Positions 58,971-64,000 of a DNA stretch of 64,000 nucleotides are shown here, one piece after another. The translations under genes were made by a program, and so were the position numbers. The notes beneath the pieces are model-generated. The model was not told the DNA's origin. It saw nothing but the letters and a program-made list of their open reading frames with translations, and made no database searches. Position 1 is the first letter of the stretch; every line of letters begins with the position of its first letter. Source of the DNA: Sesamum alatum (lineage: Eukaryota; Streptophyta; Magnoliopsida; Lamiales; Pedaliaceae); NCBI GenBank assembly GCA_034509735.1, contig JACGWO010000004.1, positions 26,827,395 through 26,891,394 of the forward strand, in the 5' to 3' direction.

Positions 58971-61900
58971 CAGAAGCACGTGTGTTGCACGTGATTCGTA
59001 TTATCTTAATAAATCATTACATTGTAACAATAAAATAAATTTATAGTTAATATATAAGAATATATAAACTAAATTTAATAGGCACTTTATAAATAAACAT
59101 TATTATTTTTACAAAGTAAAAGAATATAGTTAAAAATAAACATTTTTTCTCCACTTTAATTATTATTTAATATTATAATTATATTTGTTCTACTTTTGCA
59201 ATATGTGCATCTTTTTTAGTATAAGTAAATCACATTCGTATAAGAAATTTTGGGTCAAGAAAATCATATGCATACATAACAAACACAAAAAAAAAATAAA
59301 AAAAAAAATTAAAACACACTATATGTATGTGTGTGTAGGATATACGATGACTAAAACTGATAAATAAAAAATAAATAGTGATTGATTTTTTTAAAATAGA
59401 GAAGTAATGCATATAAAAATTTAAGTATGTGCATCATTTACGATATATAAATATATTAAGATTGTATAAACATATATATATATATATATATTTATTTTTG
59501 ACTTGCTGCTTTATAATTGTATTAATGTTTGTTATCAAATATTTATTTAGTAAAGCTCTTATATTCTCAATAAATGTTGCTTTACATTGATGATCACATT
59601 ACAGGAACAAACAATGAAAATAAACTTTTAAATCTTTCATCTTATTAATTAGCTCTAATTAAAATAAAATATAAAAAGAAAATACAATTAATATTGTATT
59701 ATGAAATAATCATAAAAATCCTTGTTTCTAAGTGAACTTTATTTTCATTGAACTTGTGGTTATTCTAAACTTGTTTAATTTATGAAATAATATTTTAACC
59801 TTTTTTGGTTTGTGCAAATTTTGGAAAGAAAAAAATATATTAATTAGTCATTTCTTTTATTTTTCTTTTATTGTTTTACTCCTTATGTTAACTATATTTA
59901 AAATTATTTATACATAATTTTCTACTAATAGCTTCATTATAAAAAAATTATTTCATTCATCATGTTGTCCAAATAGATTCTAAAAATAAAGTTCTAAATT
60001 GATTAAACCATCTATGAAATGATTTAAAGTGGAATAATAAGTATTAAATTTTTTAACCTAGATAATATAAAAATAATTACTTCAAGTTTAAATTTTTAAT
60101 GATCAAAACTTCAATTTATAAAATATTTAAGAGTCCAATTATTGGTCTAATTATACTTTTAATTAGACATCCATAATATTATTTTATTGCCATATAAAAT
60201 TTTAGCTATTATGTAATATTTCAAAAAAATATTATCTATGTCTTTTTCTTTGATATTTTCATTAAAAAATATGATAAAATCAAATTACAAATACTTCAGA
60301 AGAAAAAGTATATTAGGAAAAAGAAAAAAATAAATTATTAATTGTCTTAAGTCTCTCTTTTTCTTTTATCATTTATCCTTTTTATATTTTCTAAAGGAAC
60401 ATATAGGATTTGGTTAGTCTAATCAAGAAAAAATATGAAAAGAACAAAAATTTGATTACCTTTCTTACTTTTATGTCTATTTCTAAATCTGAATACTTAA
60501 AAACTAAAATAAAAAAAATTAAAATTATGTACTCTATTGGGAGCGTTAATATGAATATGTACTTTTATAAATTTAAATTTATATTACAATAATTATAGTA
60601 AATGATAGTTATTCTATTATTGGGTATTAGAAAGATCTGTTTCAAGAAGCTTTTTGAATATTTCATAAGTCTTATGCTATAGATATCAATATAATCTTAT
60701 ATATAACATAAATATCTTATATATACAAATCTATACTTATACTTAAACATGAAAGTTTGTCTGTGATCAAATGATGATTAAAATTAGGACTTTCAATTTA
60801 AAATTTCAGTAAATATAGCGCTAGTTGATAACCATTGAAATTCAAACATTTAAAAAAATCACTTAATTAATAGCTCCCTTGAAGAATCTTCTCTTATGTT
60901 TCATTGGACTTATGGTCTTCAATTTACAAAAGAAGGTAGGTATTTTTATATTTTAGATATTTCCCTCTTATAAACTTTTAGATTTTAAAATTAATTCTCT
61001 CCATGATACTTATCTTTCATCTTTATATTTGTGATAAGAAATTCACCATTATTTATACGAAAACATCGATAATTAATCTTTTTGTTCTTTTGCCTTCTAT
61101 TGAAATTTCAGATCCTATAATTATTTCTCATTATAATATTAATTTTTCATCCTTATATTTGTTTTACTTATAAAATATTACTTTATTTTTTACATGCCTA
61201 TATTTGCAATAAAAGGTTATCTTTTAAATTAATCCATATTCTAAATTTACTTCATGAATGATTTAAGATTTTAATTTTTTTTATAGTTGTGCAAAGCAAG
61301 AAATAAATAAAATTTAGCTTTTGATTTTGATTTGTATTTTTGAAATCTTATACTAATTATCAATAAAGTTGTTTATAATGTAATTTTCTTTTAATAATCT
61401 CTTTACTTTTTATTTTATTCCTCATGTTGGTAGAAAATAGTCTAAATTGATGAATAATATCTTATGGAATGATTTGAATGGATAAGCATAAAAATCATTG
61501 ACTAATTCTATAAGTTACGGTCGAATTAAAAATATAAATGTACATAAATTAAATTACTTATTATTGAAAATGATGTAGTAGAAATCTTATAGACCAAGTA
61601 ATCTATGCATTAAATAATCAAAAAAATCATAGACCTATTTAATTCATAAAAATAAGTTTTGAATAATATTATTATGATTTTAGAACTAATATTATAAAGA
61701 CAATTAATTATAAAATCACTTATGAAACAATTATCATATTTTAAGTTTGTTTTTCATAAATAATTGATTTTAAGATAAACTTATATAATGTGCTTGTTTC
61801 TCATTGAAGTTTATTTTCGTTGAGCTTGCGGTATTATACTATTAATCAGGTACCCCAGAATATTTTTGTGGACATATAAAATTATACTTTCTATGAAATT

Positions 61901-62170
61901 TTAATATTTTTAATCAACACAAAAAATTAAAATAATATATAAAACATCTCAAGTTGTACAAATAAATTATAATCTAATATTCTATGAAAATGATATACTT
62001 GACATCACAAAACAGAAAGAAACATAAAACATGCCAACTCGTTCACACTTTTATAATATATGTATAGATATAGACAATATTTATCTATGGTTGTATGCCC
62101 ATTTTTTCTTCTTTTTCATTCTTTTTTCAGAAAAAAGATATGTGTGGTGATGATTTAGGAGTAACATTTA
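58971..62170 (+). other. Long AT-rich island with GCACGTG head
   Basis: Starts near AGCACGTGTGTTGCACGTGAT (58976-58996), a paired GCACGTG. What follows is extremely AT-rich, with ATATAT runs (59471-59490) and no gene. Probably dispersed repeat DNA related in its head to 17134-17765 and 23055 onward. Confidence 0.5.
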
Positions 62171-62175
62171 CACCT

Positions 62176-64000
62176 TTTGATATTTTTTTACAAGGAGCGA
62201 TTTTTATCGTGTATTGTTGAAAAGATCAAATATGTACACTGTCATTTTCTTCTATTATATTAGAGATTATTAAAGAATCATACAACGTACTTATTAATGA
62301 CATCTCAAATGCTTAAGTTACATTTTAGTCTATCTTACAATAAAAAGTATTCACTCATATGATAAGTAATTTAATTGATTCTCATTTTTCTTTAAACCTA
62401 TTTTACTCTTCAAAATGTTTGTTTTACATGACAATTCATTTAATTGATTTTATTTTTCATCGAACCTCTATATTTTAATATAACTTATGATATAACTAAT
62501 CTCATTTATATCTATGCTAGAAAAATTCTCAACATTAAATCCTTTCAATTTTCATGCTTTTTTTCTAGTCATTTCATGTTATATGATTTGGCTATTTTTG
62601 ATATAGTAAGTGTATGTTATATTATGAATATAATATAATAAAAATGATATGGGTAAATAAGTATAATGTCAAAAGTAATTAATAGGAATAACTATGGATA
62701 ATGTGAAAGTAATTAATAAGAGTAAATATGTATAATGTGAAAAGTATTTAATAAGAATCAATATGTATATTATTTTACATTTGTATCCTTAGAAAAATAA
62801 TACTATAAGGTTAATTTAGTCCAATCAAAAAAAGAAAGAAACCAAAATCTTTATTCATACTTTGATATTTTTTTTTACATGGAGCGATTTTTATCGTGTA
62901 TTGTTGAAAAGATCAAATATGTACACTGTCATTTTGTTATATTATATTAGAGATTATTAAAGAATCATATAACTTACCTGTTATTTACATATCAAATGCT
63001 TAAGTTACATTTTAGCCTATCTTACAATAAAAAGTATTCACTAGATCTATATGATAAGTAATTTAATTTATTCTCATTTTTCTTTTAACCTATTTTACTC
63101 TTCAAAATGTTTGTTTTGCATGACAATTCATTTAATTGATTTCATTTTTCGTCGAACCTCTATATTTTAATATGTCTTATAATATAACTAATCTCATTTA
63201 TATCTATGCTAGAAAAATTCTCAACATTAAATCCTTTCAATTTTCATATTTTTTTCTAGTCATTTCATGTTATATGATTTGGCTATTTTTGATCTAGTAA
63301 GTGTATGTTATATTATGAATATAATATAATAAAAATGATATGGGTAAATAAGTATAATGTCAAAAGTAATTAATAGGAATAACTATGGATAATGTGAAAG
63401 TAATTAATAAGAGTAAACATGTATAATATGAAAAGTATTTAATAGAAATCAATATGTACATTATTTTACATTTGTATCCTTAGAAAAATAATACTACAAG
63501 GTTAATTTAGTCCAATCAAAAAAAGAAAGAAACCAAAATCCTTATTCATACTTTGATATTCTTTTTACATGGAGCGATTTTTATCGTGTATTGTTGAAAA
63601 GATGAAATATGTACACTATCATTTTGTTCTATTATATTAGAGATTATTAAAGAATCATATAACTTACCTATTAATGACATCTCAATTGCTTAAGTTACAT
63701 TTTAGTCTGTCTTACAATAAAAAGTATTCACTAGATCTATATGATAAGTAATTTAATTGATTCTCATTTTTCTTTTAATCTATTTTACTCCTCAAAATGT
63801 TTGTTTTACATGACAATTCATTTAATTGATTTCATTTTTTATCGAACCTCTATATTTCAATATGTCTTATGATATAACTAATCTCATTTATATCTATGCT
63901 AGAAAAATTCTCAACATTAAATCCTTTCAATTTTCATATTTTTTTCTAGGCATTTCATGTTATATGATTTGGCTATTTTTGATCTAGTAAGTGTATGTTA
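62176..64000. repeat. Tandem array of a ~0.69-kb unit, open at the window end
   Basis: GGAGCGATTTTTATCGTG recurs at 62194, 62881 and 63571, giving a period of 687-690 bp. About 2.6 units are visible and stay highly similar, including CTATGCTAGAAAAATTCTCAAC and AATAGGAATAACTATGGATAA. Non-coding; the 64-codon frame at 62444 is not conserved between units. Confidence 0.9.

Overview
The window is nuclear DNA of a plant, almost certainly a eudicot. It carries Ty3/gypsy and Ty1/copia pol fragments, CACTA (En/Spm-type) transposase genes with introns, Mutator-like elements with 9-bp target duplications, a plant subtilase and a potato-inhibitor-I fragment, all in AT-rich intergenic DNA. I found no gene that is clearly intact and functional. 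Every recognisable host gene is broken, so this is a repeat-dominated, decaying interval. I see no rRNA, tRNA, CRISPR or organelle-derived block.

Layout. 1-3864: AT-rich DNA with a FAR1-type fragment, an unrecognised two-part coding remnant and two MITE-like elements. 3865-13386: left arm of a large inverted duplication (about 9.52 kb). In order it holds an unassigned stretch, a Mutator-like element (MULE) with a GC-rich island, and a 5'-truncated Tat-type gypsy element on the minus strand with a nested solo LTR and an array of 15 small stem-loops. 13387-20690: relics of a repeatedly duplicated promoter-like sequence, broken up by three more long-TIR elements with 9-bp target duplications. 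20691-22980: a subtilase pseudogene. 22981-26223: a diverged tandem duplication. 26224 to about 34350: a long CACTA element with a nearly open TNP1-type gene and a wrecked TNP2-type transposase, both on the minus strand. 34393-34927: a hairpin and the head of a second TNP2 copy pointing the other way, running into a gap of exactly 500 N (34928-35427).

35428-44951 is the right arm, a near-identical reverse complement of 3865-13386. 44952-45831 is more promoter-like repeat, inverted. 45832-49635 is a second, non-autonomous CACTA of a related family. 49857-50741 is another MULE with a GC island. 50757-51790 is a copia fragment. 51997-52273 is a potato inhibitor I gene cut off by a minus-strand LTR element without pol (52274-56603). 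56604-62170 shows no gene, and 62176-64000 is a tandem array of a roughly 0.69-kb unit that runs off the window.

How it fits together. Nested insertions give a relative order: gypsy insertion, solo LTR and GC-island MULE came first, then the 9.5-kb inverted duplication, since both arms share all of them. The strongest items for a second look are the inverted duplication abutting the gap, the head-to-head TNP2 copies around a hairpin, the stem-loop array in the gypsy 3' region, the GC islands carried by two different MULE families, and two CACTA families whose subterminal motifs share only a core. None of these is shown here to be a new functional system.
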